A DNA stretch of 64,000 bases from Dipteronia dyeriana (GCA_032871835.1 CM065302.1:6679882-6743881), one strand, 5' to 3'. Counted from the first letter of the stretch, positions 47,196-59,483 are shown. Notes: a model not told the origin generated them from the letters alone. Numbers and translations: made by a program.

Positions 47196-49222
47196 TATTG
47201 GGGTTTATGCCATAAGCATGTAATTTGTAAATGGATTTATGAAGTACATAAAAGGAAATGTTCAATTCATTCTGTTATGTTATTTATTTTATAAACTTGT
47301 GTACATATTAACATCCTGGATTGCCGGATGTAATCTCGAACTGTGTATATGAGTGTCATATACAGATGGATACAGTGGGAGACGTGCAATCTAAAGAGTC
47401 CATAGATAGCAAATAAAGCTGGGTACTTTATTTGTGGTTAATCTATAGCTGTGGTCCATTCCGTAATGTACAGTGATTCTATCCTGAATCATTCATATGA
47501 GATACGGGAATGGATGCACCTTGTATAATGTGATCATATATGACTGGGCCATGATCTATATGAATCTCACACAAAGATCCGTTTACCGATGAGATTCATA
47601 TATATCAACTAATTATGGCTATATATGGGTGATCTTAATCCTGAGTGTCTTATCGACTCCTTCAGGTTAGATCGTGGTCTTTGATATACCATGTGTGAGG
47701 TCAGATGTATTTCCTAATCAATATACTCTGTATGTTAGGATTGCGGTTTGGCTTGTGGCTGTGAAGGTTTGTACAGAATAGTGGAATCCACTCTTTCTTG
47801 TGAGAAGTAGATGGTAGTTCCCTTAAGGGTTGATTCAGGGCTTGGACAATATGAGCGCTCTCCTAATTCCGTGAGGAAGTAGGATTTATTGTCCATTAGA
47901 GAATCAATGGTACTTAAAGGATATATGTAATTAGAGGGGTATAACGGACATTATGATCCAGCTCTAATTATGAACTATTGTGAAGTATCACATCATATGT
48001 AATAGCTATATCGATGGACACCGAGTTGTATCGGTCTGTGTAAAAACGTCTGCAGTTGAGAGAGTGCAGCTTCAGGTTTTTAATGGAATAACACCGGAGT
48101 TAATAATCAAGGAATATTAATCAAAGAGATTAATTAATGATTCTGAGGATTATTGGAGCTCAAAATACTATGGGTTCATTAGGTCCCCTTGCTAGCCCGA
48201 TCGATTTAGGTAACAAGGGTCACGGTTAATTAATTTGATTGTCCAGTTAATTATGTTACAATAGTGACACATATTTATTCGGGAATTAATTAAATAATGA
48301 GATTATTTAATTAATGGATAATGGTGATTAAATAACTTAAATAATGAGATTATTTAATTATGTTATTGATCACTAAATGGAGGGTGTATGTTGATATTTA
48401 TTTTTGAATAAAATAAGATAATGTGATTATTTTATTTTATTAAATTAAATATTTAATTTTTGAATTTAAATAGTTTGAATTCAAAATTAAAATCAAATAA
48501 AAGGTATGTGATATTTTTTATTTGAAAGTTTTTAAAAATCAAATAAAAGATATGAGATATTTTATTTTTGAAAGTTTTTAAAAATCAAATTAGATTTGAT
48601 TAGATTTTTTTAAAAAAAAATTATATATGAGATATATATTGTTTGAAAAAAAAAGGCATATAAGACAAAAAAAATGTTTTGTTTTTTTGTGTGTTTTTGA
48701 AAACAGTAACGTGAGATATAAAAAAACATACACTTGATATATGCAATAGCTTTGATATATTCAAGTAAGTGTGTGTGAGTTATTGTGTGCAAGTATATGC
48801 ATGAAATACACCAAAAAGAGAGAAAAGTGTGCAAGTGTTGTATATTTATATCAAAAGAAAGAGTTTCTTTTTCTTCTCTTTTTGACATCCTCCATTCTAG
48901 TTCCTGAGTTCGTGACGAGTCCACACACAGTTACTAGTCCCGGGATATAGCGAGGAAGATCTGTGGTACAGACCAATAGCAAATCGAAAAGTGAAGGAGC
49001 CTCCAAACGTTGGTATGGTTCTATCTTTTAATCTTCCTTTTTATTTTTGATTACAATTTTCTGTATTTACATATATATTTTATTAGTGTAATAATTAGTA
49101 TATGTATTTGTTTCGAAAATAAATACGATCAAAAGTTTACCAGTCCAAGATACATATTACGATTTGTATAAAAAAAATTAAAACCCGTTTCCGCTGCACG
49201 ACTGGTGAACGGGGTTCCAACA
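47196..49222 (+). repeat. 3' LTR of the copia element
   Basis: TATTGGGGTTTATGCC (start mutated from TG) to GGGTTCCAACA. Preceded by AAGTGGGAGAT. Confidence 0.93.
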
Positions 49223-49227
49223 ATAAC

Positions 49228-50097
49228 CTTTATCTTGCGGGATATTTCTTGCAACAAACAATGCAATAGATCTAGTATTTGCAAATGCATTATCTAATGT
49301 GATCGAAAGGATGCGATGCGTGATTTCATATGTTTTTAAACATAAATAATGACATTAATTATGTTTTCTGCGGTATGTGCAAAATCTATAGGACAAAAAA
49401 CAAATAATTCTTTTTGTTATCCTCCAGTCAAAATCAAAATAGTGTCCCGTAACACATAAATAGTCCTGTTTGGAACATGCATTCCAAATATCAGAAGTTA
49501 ATACAACAGAGACACTTAAATGTTATATTTCAGCAATTAAGTCATCCCTTTGGGTTTCAAACAATCTTATCAAATCATTTCTAGTGGTGGTTCTAGAAAC
49601 AGGTTCATATTGGGGGTTATATGCAGATGTGATTAATTCCTTATAAAATGGATTATCACCAATACTGATCGGTTGATCAGTTTGTGCAATGTATCGTGCC
49701 AAGCACTCTCTAGCGTGCATGGCGTCGAACTGCCACGTCGTAACGGACCCGTCTGGGTGTCGTTGTAGTTGTGTTTGGGTTGTAGTGTCTGACTGTCCAT
49801 GTGCAGGAATACATTTGTACATATGTTGTCTCAAATGTCCGGTTCCCCTTGTACTTGTAGCATAATCCTTATGACAAAACTTATATTTAGCTCTGGGCCT
49901 AGACGTCCGTCTGAGAGTGTCATTTGGACTATGTTGGAACACTGTCACACATCTGATGTTAATTTTTTGGGACGTGACGTTGGGGTAACGGCGGAACCAA
50001 AAGGTCCCGCTTGAGTATGGATCGACTCTGAAATATCAAAATCATCGTTGAGCATATTCAAACCGTCCGGAAAATAATGGTGCTGGTTAGAATCCAT
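49228..50097 (-). pseudogene. hAT transposase, N-terminal half with BED-type zinc finger
   Basis: Minus strand from ATG at 50097 (MDSNQHHYFPDG). A BED-finger-like block lies at about 49780-49900 (CHKDYATSTRGTGHLRQH), then ECLARYIAQTDQPISIGDNP. A frame change is needed near 49960 and another near 49530, and the text then reads SKQDYLCVTGHYFDFDW, typical of hAT transposases, up to the copia insertion. Inactive. Confidence 0.8.
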
Positions 50098-50149
50098 TAT
50101 CCGAAGTAAAAATATGAGGACTATAGTCGTTAATAGTCAAATTAAAAAT

Positions 50150-50760
50150 CAATATTTACTAACAATAATCTTAATTTACTAACAATAATTAATAAAAAAT
50201 TAAATTCATTACTACAAATAAAATTGATAAATTTACTAACAACACATATGAAATGAAATACTACACATAAAAATCTTAATATACTAATAAAACTTATTAA
50301 AATTAACCACTACAATTAAAATTCATAATGGTCAAATTTTTTTTTTATCATAAACAACTACACAAAAAATTCATAATCTACTAACAAAAATTATTAAATC
50401 CACTACTACAAATTAAATCGATAAATTTACCAACAACAAATATTAAATTAAATACTACACATAAAAATCTTAATTTACTAATAAAACTTATTCAAATTAA
50501 CTACTACACTTAAAATTCATAATACACTCACCAAAAATATTAAAATAAACAACTACACTAAAAAATCACAATTTATGAAAAAAATATATTAAACTTAACT
50601 ACTACACTTAACATTCATAATTTACTTATTACAAAAATTAAATTCAGTAATACAAATTAACTTTCTAAATTTACTAATAACAAATATTAAAATTACTACT
50701 AAACTTAAAATTCTTAATATACTAAATAAATAATATTAACATTAAATGCCAAAAATTGAT
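50150..50760. repeat. AT-rich imperfect repeat, period about 200 bp
   Basis: The motif ACAAAT.AAATTGATAAATTTAC recurs at about 50214, 50418 and 50654 together with TACTACACATAAAAATCTTAAT (50265, 50452). No gene; it is the 5' flank of the hAT transposase. Confidence 0.6.
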
Positions 50761-51117
50761 AAACTAACTAACTAAATAAATATGTTTTCATTTAGTAACT
50801 ACAGTCTAAACATAAACATAAAACTTTACTATGAAAAAATGTTTGAGCAAAAGTAATAACAAAATTGTACCTTTAAAATTTGGTGTGTGTTGGTGGAAAA
50901 TGTAGAGAATTTTGTAGAGAGAGTAATAATGAAATTAAATGAAAAAAATGTAGAGAATTGGAGAATATAGAGATTGAGATTTGAGAGAATGAGAGATTGA
51001 AAGAATGATAGAGAGAGTGAATGGAAAATGAAATGGATAGAAGTATTTATAGAAAAATTTGATTTGGGATCAAAATATAATTTGTAAGATTTGAGGGGGG
51101 GTTTGTAATTTGTTTAG

Positions 51118-51197
51118 CCTCCAACGACTGGAATTCAAAATCCAGCCGTTGACTGACGTCAGCCAACGGTTGGATTTTGAATTCCAACCTTTGGAGG
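51118..51197. repeat. Near-perfect inverted repeat (hairpin) in the hAT 5' flank
   Basis: Arms of about 34 bases: the left starts CCTCCAACGACTGGAATTCA and the right ends TGAATTCCAACCTTTGGAGG. They surround a short centre containing TGACGTCA. Confidence 0.9.
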
Positions 51198-52122
51198 GCT
51201 TTTTTTTTTAAAAATAAAATAAAAAATAGTAACCGGTGGATGTGCCGGTCCGACTGGCCGGTCCAGGGGCCTGGCACGCCGGCTAGACGTGCCTAGTGGG
51301 CAGGCCCGCCGGACCGTGTACCCTCGGCCCGGCACAGGGCCTGCCACGGACCGGGCCTCGGCCTGGTCCGCTTCCTTCACTGGCCGTGCTTGGCACGACC
51401 CGTTATACTGGTGGACCGGCCGGACCAGCCTGTCTTGGGCCGGTCCATTATTACACCACTAGTGGTTGGGTTCAAATTTGGGTGGTGGCTGGGTTCGAAT
51501 TTGGGTGGTGGCTGGGTTTGAGTTGGGGTTTGAATATAAGAACATAATTTTTATATTTATTTTCCTTTTTAAAAATTAAAATTAATATATAATTATAAAC
51601 AAAATTAAGAAAATAAAAGGTTTAATTTTTATTATTTTTATTTTAAGATCAAGGGTAAAAATATCATTTAACATTTTATGTGACGGTTGCCCGTCTGTTT
51701 TCTGATCAAAAGGACCAAATTGAGTGATTTTGAAAAACATAGGGATCAAACCAGTGAAAATTGGATAAGTGAGTAAAAAAAAAAGAACTCAAAAAAACAC
51801 ATGGACTAAATCAATAATATCCCTATTTATAATATATATTATTTAATAAAAAATATATATTATTTTTGAAGATTAGGGTATTTTTGGAATACAGTTGGAG
51901 TATAGATGGTTATTTTTTTGAAGAGAAAATGTGTTAATGGAATGGAATGGAATGGAATGAGCATTCCATTGGTTTTTTGATGAAATGTCCATTCCACCAA
52001 AATGGTGGAATCTCCATTCCAATGGATACCCATTTAATTGACATTTAACAAACCAAACAAATGAAATGAATTTTTTTTTCCATTCCATTCCATTCTATTC
52101 CATCCAACCAAACTCCACCTTA

Positions 52123-53844
52123 ATACTTGAATCGAGTATCCGTACAATATTAAAAATAAAAGTTTTCTATTTGATAGAAAATTAATTCTTATTTGTACGT
52201 GGTGTCTAAATAACTTGATTCTTATTGATACAAGTAAATAATGTAACTGCAAATTAGAAATTAAATTCTCTTGTGTATTAGAGTTTCAGTTAGACCATCT
52301 TCTGTTATTTATAATATCAAATTTGGCAAATTTGGTACAAGAAGTTCAGAAGATGGTCCAATGCACGACACTAAAAGTTTAAATAAAATACTATATTTTA
52401 TCCATTTAATATATAAAAGTTAATTAATATCATTAATCCATTAATGAATAACTATGAGATTTTTAAAAATTGTTGTTGATGAAATAAATTGGATTACAAC
52501 AATATTAATGTGTATTAAATTTAAATAATTTAAAATATTTAAAATATATAAATAATGATATTTTTATAATTTTAAAAAAAACATTTATTGTATTATTAAA
52601 TTTGACATAGACTATACCGTATCCTAAATTTAACACAAAATTTAGTATATACTAAATTTGACATGGTATTTGATACTGTATTGGAGGAATATTTGTATTG
52701 GAGGAATATTTGTACACTCAATGCTAAAATTTTAACACATAATTTTGATCAGCATTTGAGATGCTCTTAATAAACTTTATTAGAACAATTAACAATTAAT
52801 TAAATTTAATTATTCCACATTACCGCTTAACTAAACTAGTAATACACCTTACATTCACATAAGTGGTGTGGGGTTCTTTTTTTATTTCTTAAAAAGTTTT
52901 CTCTCCTATAAAAACTCTTTTTTTTTTTTTTTTTATGTTGTGTTTAACTTGATTCCCATAAGTTGCAGGTAAATAATGTAATAACAAATTAGAAATTAAA
53001 TTTTCTTCTGTATCGGAATTTCCGATTAGTAAACTGTAAACTTGTTCTAATAACACGAAGAAAAAAAAAGAATTCACTCCTATATGCATATAAATTAAAT
53101 TTTCTCAAAATTTGTTGCTTCCGAATAGCCCTGTTCTGTTCTGTTTTCCCTTTGATTCTTCACTTGATGAAGCAAACCCTAACATCTCAGTATCTCACCA
53201 AACACAATCACAACAGAGACCCAACCTTTCATCTCCATCTCTGCCATCACTGACGCTGTTATTGCCGCCTCCTCCACCGGCACCAGACTCTTTTGCCCAC
53301 ACCGGAATCCTCGACCGACCTTGCCACCTTCACTTGATAGAGTAAGATAATTAGTGGGTTCTTGTGGATTTGATGTATTGTTGTTTGTTGAGGTGTTTGG
53401 TTTGGAATTTGGATGGATTTGAAGTGTTTGATTTAAAAATTAAAATGAGTGTGAACTTTGAAGTTAGGTGGAAGTGAAAAGGATTTTGTGTTTGAATTCT
53501 TCTAGTAATTTTTTTTTTATTTTTAAAAATTCCATTGTAATGAAGTGGGAATGCAAAAATGCCTCTATTGATGAAACTCTCATAGTCTCATACAGTCATA
53601 CTCTCATGGCCTCCAATTGTTTACTGTTTTTACTATTCTTCTTTTTTTTTTTTTTTTTCAATTTCATTCTATTTATTTTCTTTGAATGTTTTTGATTATT
53701 TTATTATGCAAGGGTAGTTTGGACATTTCCCTAGCAAAAGTGGGTCAAGTTATCGGACAGGAGATCACCGTTAAGTCTGAAGAGTTCTCTTGTATCGTGC
53801 CCTGCAATTTTTGCTGCTAAAATCAAGTCTTGCAATTCTTCTCT
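52123..53844 (+). promoter_or_regulatory. Upstream region of the TNL gene
   Basis: No other gene is visible. A TATA-like CTCCTATAAAAACTC lies at about 52902. A block of about 85 bp around AATAATGTAA..AAATTAGAAATTAAAT occurs twice in direct order (about 52215-52290 and 52945-53025). The stretch 53105-53172 is shared with the relic at 35463-35560. A donor-like GAGTAAGATAA at 53340 may start a leader intron. The ORF at 53112-53345 has no recognisable domain and is probably leader. Confidence 0.45.
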
Positions 53845-56800
53845 ATGAGCAATTTACAATCAACTCCCTCCTCTTCTACCACAGCGACCTTCCAGAAAAA
53901 ATACGATGTCTTTCTCAATTTTAGAGGTGAAGACACCCGCGATTGTTTTACTTGCCATCTTCACAAAGCTTTGCAAGAAAAAATTGAAACCTTCATTGAC
54001 AATGGACTCGAAAAAGGGGAAGGCATTTGGCCGACTCTTAAAGGAGCAATTGAACAATCAAAGATTTCGGTGGTTATTTTCTCGAAAGACTATGCTTCTT
54101 CCAAATGGTGTCTACGTGAACTTGTAGAGATTATGGAGCGCAAGAATAAGCATAATCAAATTGTCATACCTGTTTTCTACCGCGTTGATCCATCCCATGT
54201 ACGTAAGCAGACCAGAAGTTTCAAGGATTCATTTGACAAGCACGGAAATGAATCACAAGAAGTCCTCTTTCTTTTGTTCTTCTATTGTGGTCTTCTTCTG
54301 TTTTTTGCTATGTTTTCAAGGGCTGGTTTGTGGTCTTGTCTCTTGGCTTTTTGCCTTGCTCTATGTGGTTACCTCTATCTTTTCAATAATAAAGAATCAC
54401 AAGGAGAGGTGCAAAAATGGAGAGAAGCTTTGACTGCAGCATCCAATCTATCTGGATTTGATTCCTCTAAAATCAGGTATATCTAACTCCCTACTTTATG
54501 TTACTTTATCCTTTATTTATAATTTTTTTTTGAGAGCCTTATTTAAATTATAAGTAAGCAAGAGTCCTTCTCTCCTCATCTCATATTTTTGAAGGAACAG
54601 ATCTAGATTCGTTTTTCAAAATGTTCATATACATTTGTTTTTGAAACTTAAATTTTCATGTTATTTCTTATTTCTTTTTCGAAACAGAGATCAATTGTAT
54701 TTAAATATATATAATTTTGTCAATTAATATACTTGTGTAACCCGCCTTCTTTCTAACTACATACTACTTGTGATGAATTGATTATATATGATCCGGTTGA
54801 AGTGAGTGAGTCTATGCTGTCTATGCTTTAGATTACCTCTACACAATTTTTATATTTAGCGTTAACTAAAATTCTTTGTAGTCCTTATATTCCCACTTTC
54901 TAGTTAGTTTATAATCCTTCTGTTGAGTCTCTGTCAAAAAAGAAAGAATATATCTGTTGTGGTCATTTCTGCTTATTACTGATTTACTGTTTGGTATTTA
55001 ATTTCCATTGGTAGACCTGACACCGCACTTATTGATCAAATTGTCGAAGATATTTGGACGAAATTGTTGAGGGATTATACACCTCATGATATTGAAGGAC
55101 TAATAGGACATGAGCGAATTGAGGATGTTATATCATTATTATGTCTTCCTGATAATAGGACAAATGTTCAAATTATAGGGATTTGGGGGATGGGTGGAAT
55201 CGGTAAGACATATATTGCTGAAGCCATTTTAAAAAAAATAATAAAGCAATTTAAAGGTGTTTGTTTTATTGAAAATGTTAGAGAAAGATTACAAAACTCT
55301 GCAGGATTAGTTTCTTTGCGAGAGGAAGTTCTTTCTAAAGTTTTCAAGGATAAACATCTAAAATTAGACGGTCCTACCATTCCATCAAAAATCATGGAAA
55401 GGCTCAATCGGACACAGGTTTTGATTGTTCTTGACAATGTTGACGATATAGATGCTTATTTACCATTGGAAAATTTAATTCCGGGTGTTGATCGGCTGGG
55501 CCTAGGAAGTAGAATCATAATAACTTCTAGGAATAAGCATGTACTACAATTATGTGGAGTGAATGATCTAAACATATTTGAGGTTAAGGGATTTAACTAT
55601 CGTGATGCTCTTCAACTCTTCTGCAATTGTGCTTTTCGCGAAAATTATCCCCCCGAAGATCTAGTAGTACTCTCAAACGAGTTAGTAAATTATTCAAAAG
55701 GCAATCCGTTAGCTCTTAAAGTGTTGGGTTCATCATTATACAAAAAGAGTGAACAAGTGTGGGAAAATGTGGTAAACACATTAGGAACAACAAATTTGAA
55801 CCGTGGAATTTTTAAAGTGTTAAAAATTAGTTACGATGGATTGGAGGATAGTGAGAAGAATATATTTCTTGGTATTGCATGTTTTTTTAAAGGAGAAACT
55901 CGAGACTATGTAGAAAAAATAGTAGGTGGTGACTGTTGCAACTCACTGGGTGTTCTCGTTGACAAGTCACTAATAACAATTTCATTCTCGGGTTGGATAC
56001 AAATGCATGATTTGCTTGAAGAAATGGGTAGGGAAATTGTTGATAAAGAATCTCCAAACAAGCCAGGCAAATGGTTGTGGAGACAACAGGAAGTTCAAAA
56101 CACACTAAAGTATGATGAGGTTAGTTTCTAATCATTTTATTTTGTTTTTACAATTTTAGATCCCCCTTCAAATTTAATGAATATTCAGATCATACACTTG
56201 GTGCAGTTTGTGTTACTAAACTCACTATCCACTCACTTTTACACCTGAAAGTTCAATCATTCATTCAGACATTCACTGCGTTTACTTCTTTGGTCTCTAT
56301 CTGACACGTGACTCACATAGTCTACACAACACTCTTATTTGCACATTTGAGGTCTCAAGCCTTTGTCTTTACCATACACCATCTTTCGTAATATCTGCTA
56401 TAAATATGGAACAAGCAAGCAGACCTCTTCTTATAGGATTCTAAAAGTCGATTAAGCATTCTTGAATAAATTATTTTGATATAACTTGTCGTATAGATTA
56501 AGAAGTACTGTTACTTTTATCAGAATGAACATGCAAAATTTTTGTCCCCTTTTTAAGTGAATCTACAATATTTTATAATATCTTCTTCTTTTTTTTTCTA
56601 ATTTTATGATATTACTTATTTTTTGATTTTTGCTGTCAGGGGACTAATGCAGTTCAAGGGATAGTCCTAGATTTGTTAAATATAAAGAAGATGGAGTTGA
56701 GCCCACAAGCCTTCAAGAAAATGTACAATCTTAGATTCATCAAATTACATGATTCTGGGATTTATTTAGACTTTGGATGTCCATACAACTCTAAAATGCA

Positions 56801-58879
56801 TTTTCCGAATGGTCTAAGTGATCTTTCTGATAAACTGAGGTCTCTCATTTGGTTTGGATTTCCTTTGACAATACTGCCATCAAATTTTAATCCAGAAAAC
56901 CTTGTTGAACTTAATTTGAGAGAGAGTAATCTTGAAAGACTTTGGGAAGACGCAATGGTATATATATTTTAACATTTAAATTATGTGTTTTATTTTGTGA
57001 ATATTTATTATTTATTGTAGTGATTTTACTTTGTTTTTTTGTTTCACAGCATGCTCCAAATTTAAGGCTGCTTATTCTTATTGGATGTAAACGTCTCACT
57101 GATATCCCAGACCTTTCATATTCCCCATTGCTTGAGAGGATAGACCTCAATGGCTGTGGAAGCTTGCTCGACTTTCCTCTGCTTGCTCCACATCTCAAAT
57201 ACCTTCATTATTTGGAAATGCATGGTTGCAAAAGTCTTAGGTGCTTTCCAAGTGATATTCATTTTGAATCTCTTAAATCTTTTCGTCTCCTTTACTGTGA
57301 TAACCTCACAAAGTTTCCAGAAATTTCTGGTGATTTAAGAGTTTTGGATTTGCGTGGGACTGCAATAGATAAAGTTCCACCATCAATTGGGAGTCTAACC
57401 AAGCTTTGGGATTTGAATCTATCACAATGCACGAGGCTCAAGCATATTTCGACCAACATTTGCAAATTGAAATCTCTTCATAGGCTAAATCTTGAGAATT
57501 GCTCCGAACTTGTGATTTTTCCAGATATCTGGGAAACAATGGAAGGTTTTCAAAGTCTTAATTTAAGTGGAACAACAATTAAGGAGGTGCCCGGTAGTAT
57601 TGAAAATCTAAATGGGCTTACTTACTTGCATTTGAGGAGATGCAAAAATTTAGAGGAGCTTCCGAGTAGCATATGTAATTTAACATCATTAGATTTCCTC
57701 GATCTTTCAGATTGCTCAAAATTGGAAATATTACCGGATAACTTGGGGAATATAAAATCTTTGAATGAACTCTCAATAGACAGAACTGCCATAAGTCAAC
57801 TACCGTCTATGATGATGCATTTGAATGAACTTGAAAGTCTATCATGCTGTGGATGCAGGGGTTTGAGATTTACTCATTCATCAGATTTTCCGTGCTCTTT
57901 AAGAGATCTATATTTAAGTGACTGCAATCTAAAGGAAATACCTGAAGATATTTGTCATTTATCCTCATTGGAAGATTTAGACCTAAGTGGAAATGATTTT
58001 GAGAGTCTACCAAAAAGCATTAAGCAACTTTCAAAATTGCGACGTTTGAAAGTAAACGATTGCAATATGCTTCAATCATTAACAGAGCTCCCATTAAGCT
58101 TAGAACTTTTAAGTGCAAGTGACTGCAAACAGCTCCGATCAGTACCAGATGCATCTGAATTAGTCAAGGCAGAGTTCATATTTACTAACTGCCCAAACCT
58201 TGAAGAGACAGCAGTCGGCAACATCTTGGCATCTGTTGAGGTAATTACTGTTTATCCATCCCTTTTGCTCTCTGACTCACTCATTAAAATAATTATGATT
58301 TACATGTTATAGGGATATGAAGGTGAAGGTGAACTCGACTTCTTTAGCTTTATTTGCCTGGGAAGTGAAGTTCCTGGGTGGTTCAACTATAAATCTAATG
58401 AATCTTCGATCAAATTTCAAATGGCATGGCATGATTGTTTCAATGGTCTGCTCCCGGGATTTATTGTATGCGCTGTTATTGAATTTGAGGAATATTGTTT
58501 TGATGGTAATGTTGAAGATAAATTGTGTGTCGAATGTAGTTTCGATGGTAGCCCAGAGACTTGGATTAGTAGTTGTACCTTGATTGCTGCTTCTAGAATT
58601 GGATCATTATTTGACTCGGATCATGTGGCATTGTGCTATTGCAAACCTTTATTTGGTCTGGTACTTGAAAGTGAGTTCACAAATTGTACATTTAAGTTCC
58701 ACCTTTCAAAGGACAGTCCTAGTTGCAGAGTGAATTCTTGTGGGGTACGGCCACTGACCAAGATACCCAATGAGGATGACAAAGTGAAATATGCAGAGCC
58801 AATCAAGATATCTGGCGTCACCATTGAAGAAATTGGGGAAACAAGCAGAAAGAGAAATGGCACATCTAATGATCATTAG
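53845..58879 (+). CDS. TIR-NB-LRR (TNL) disease-resistance-type receptor, five coding exons
   Basis: The exons I infer are 53845-54476, 55015-56119, 56640-56957, 57050-58240 and 58313-58879. All borders are GT-AG and all phases match, giving 1270 codons. TIR: YDVFLNFRGEDTR, SKISVVIFSKDYASSKWCLR; by family homology Glu92 in WCLRELVEI is the NAD-cleaving Glu. NB-ARC: P-loop GIWGMGGIGKT (about residues 266-276), RNBS-A FKGVCFIENVRERL, kinase-2 VLIVLDNVDD, RNBS-B LGSRIIITSRN, GLPL-type GNPLALKVLG, RNBS-D IFLGIACFF, MHD in QMHDLLEEMG (about 541). LRRs fill exon 4, and the post-LRR domain (CLGSEVPGWFN, LPGFIVCAVIEFEE) is in exon 5. TNLs sense pathogen effectors and trigger immunity. The oddity is a 48-codon hydrophobic insertion after Gln138. 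I chose ATG 53845 because upstream in-frame codons offer no ATG. Confidence 0.9.
54260..54403 (+). mobile_element. 144-bp insertion in the TIR exon, flanked by a 10-bp duplication
   Basis: GAATCACAAG occurs at 54250-54259 and again at 54394-54403. The 134 bases between end in TTTTCAATAATAAA, like the 3' tail of a truncated non-LTR retroposon. Insert plus one duplicate is 144 bp, exactly 48 codons and stop-free, giving a hydrophobic stretch (VLFLLFFYCGLLLFFAMF, LWSCLLAFCLALCGYLYLF). Without it the TIR reads GNESQGEVQKWREALTAA, as expected for the family. A GT-AG pair at 54262 and 54408 would remove 147 bp in frame. Confidence 0.8.
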
Positions 58880-59483
58880 GAGAAGGAAGTGGAACTGCAT
58901 TCTAAGAGATTAAACCTTGAGTGCATCCTACCATTGCTGGACTTTTGTTCATTCACCATATATGTTGTGGACTTTCTCATCTTCCAGGTAACTCATTCAA
59001 GCAACTTCACTCAAGTATTTATTTAATTCTATCTTTGATCTGTAGATCTCCGAACAATGTTTTAGTATCAACCACTGATTTGTTGTTGATAACACTGACA
59101 TTAACTTGAGCACCATTGTTTTCAAACTCATATACTCCCATTTTAGACAGATAGTATTGAAATGGTTTCATATCTGATTAATTTAGTTAAAGCTATATTA
59201 TTCTTCTGTGTGTATATATAGGCAAAGTCTCTGTCATGCAAGTTTTTCTCATGTATCAGTCTTGTGTTTTGAAAAAAAGAATGTTCACTCCTTTTTCACT
59301 TAATAGGGCTACTATACTTATTGGGCCCAAAGTGTAAAATAAGAATATTGAGTTTGTTGATGAATTGTGGCCAGGCTTTTGATATACGAAGAAAACTAAA
59401 TAAACTCCACTTTTGTTTTTAAGAAGCCGATTCCTCTAAATCTTTTTTATTTTTCCGAGCAATACATCTTCAAATCAAATAAA
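58880..59483 (+). other. 3' flank / likely 3' UTR of the TNL
   Basis: A donor-like CTTCCAG|GTAACTC at 58988 and an acceptor-like TATATAG ending at 59221 could make a 3'-UTR intron. No further gene. Confidence 0.4.

Larger units (their letters stand above)
41355..49222 (+). mobile_element. Ty1/copia retrotransposon inside the hAT transposase gene (TSD ATAAC)
   Basis: LTRs are 41355-43388 (2034 bp) and 47196-49222 (2027 bp). The duplication is ATAAC at 41350-41354 and 49223-49227. The 5' LTR starts TG and ends CA; the 3' LTR starts TA by mutation. A PBS-like TATTAGAGCC follows the 5' LTR and a polypurine tract AAGTGGGAGAT precedes the 3' LTR. Both gag and protease are missing. In a 127-bp stretch of the LTRs (from 41421) I count six differences, all transitions. 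Confidence 0.93.
39831..51461 (-). mobile_element. hAT transposon inside the Mutator-like element (TSD GTGGTTGG)
   Basis: The terminal repeats are TAATGCTGTAAAAATGGATT (left) and TAGTGGTGTAATAATGGACC (right, reverse-complemented). The exact 8-bp duplication GTGGTTGG lies at 39823-39830 and 51462-51469. The transposase is on the minus strand: N-terminal part 49228-50097, C-terminal part 40364-41349, separated by a copia element. Both subterminal regions (39840-40075 and 51230-51450) are packed with GGCCCGG, CCGGTCC and GGCACG words, the usual layout of transposase-binding subterminal repeats. Confidence 0.9.
38559..51823. mobile_element. Mutator-like TIR element (TSD about 10 bp TATTTATAAT)
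   Basis: The terminal inverted repeats of about 115 bp start GGGGTATTATGATTTAGTCC on the left and, reverse-complemented, GGGATATTATTGATTTAGTC on the right. Both continue with GAGTTC, a T run, TTATCCAATTTTCACTGGTTTG. The 10-bp duplication TATTTATAAT is at 38549-38558 and 51824-51833. TIR and TSD length suggest a Mutator-type element. Its own sequence is 38559-39830 and 51462-51823. No transposase is visible. Confidence 0.75.
37068..52119. mobile_element. PIF/Harbinger-like element, outer shell of the nest (TSD TTA)
   Basis: Left end GGTGGCGTTTGGCTATCATG (37068), right end reverse-complemented GGTGGAGTTTGGTTGGATGG (52119), flanked by TTA at 37065-37067 and 52120-52122. The shell's own sequence is only 37068-37475, about 38378-38558 and 51824-52119. 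It contains ATTCCATT-type subterminal repeats at 51935-52105. No transposase remains visible, so it was a non-autonomous element. Everything else inside is later insertion. Confidence 0.7.

Noticed and set aside
54262..54394. A 133-bp intron ending at AATAAAG in the TIR insertion
   Set aside because: It would shift the frame; only the acceptor at 54408 keeps the TIR frame.
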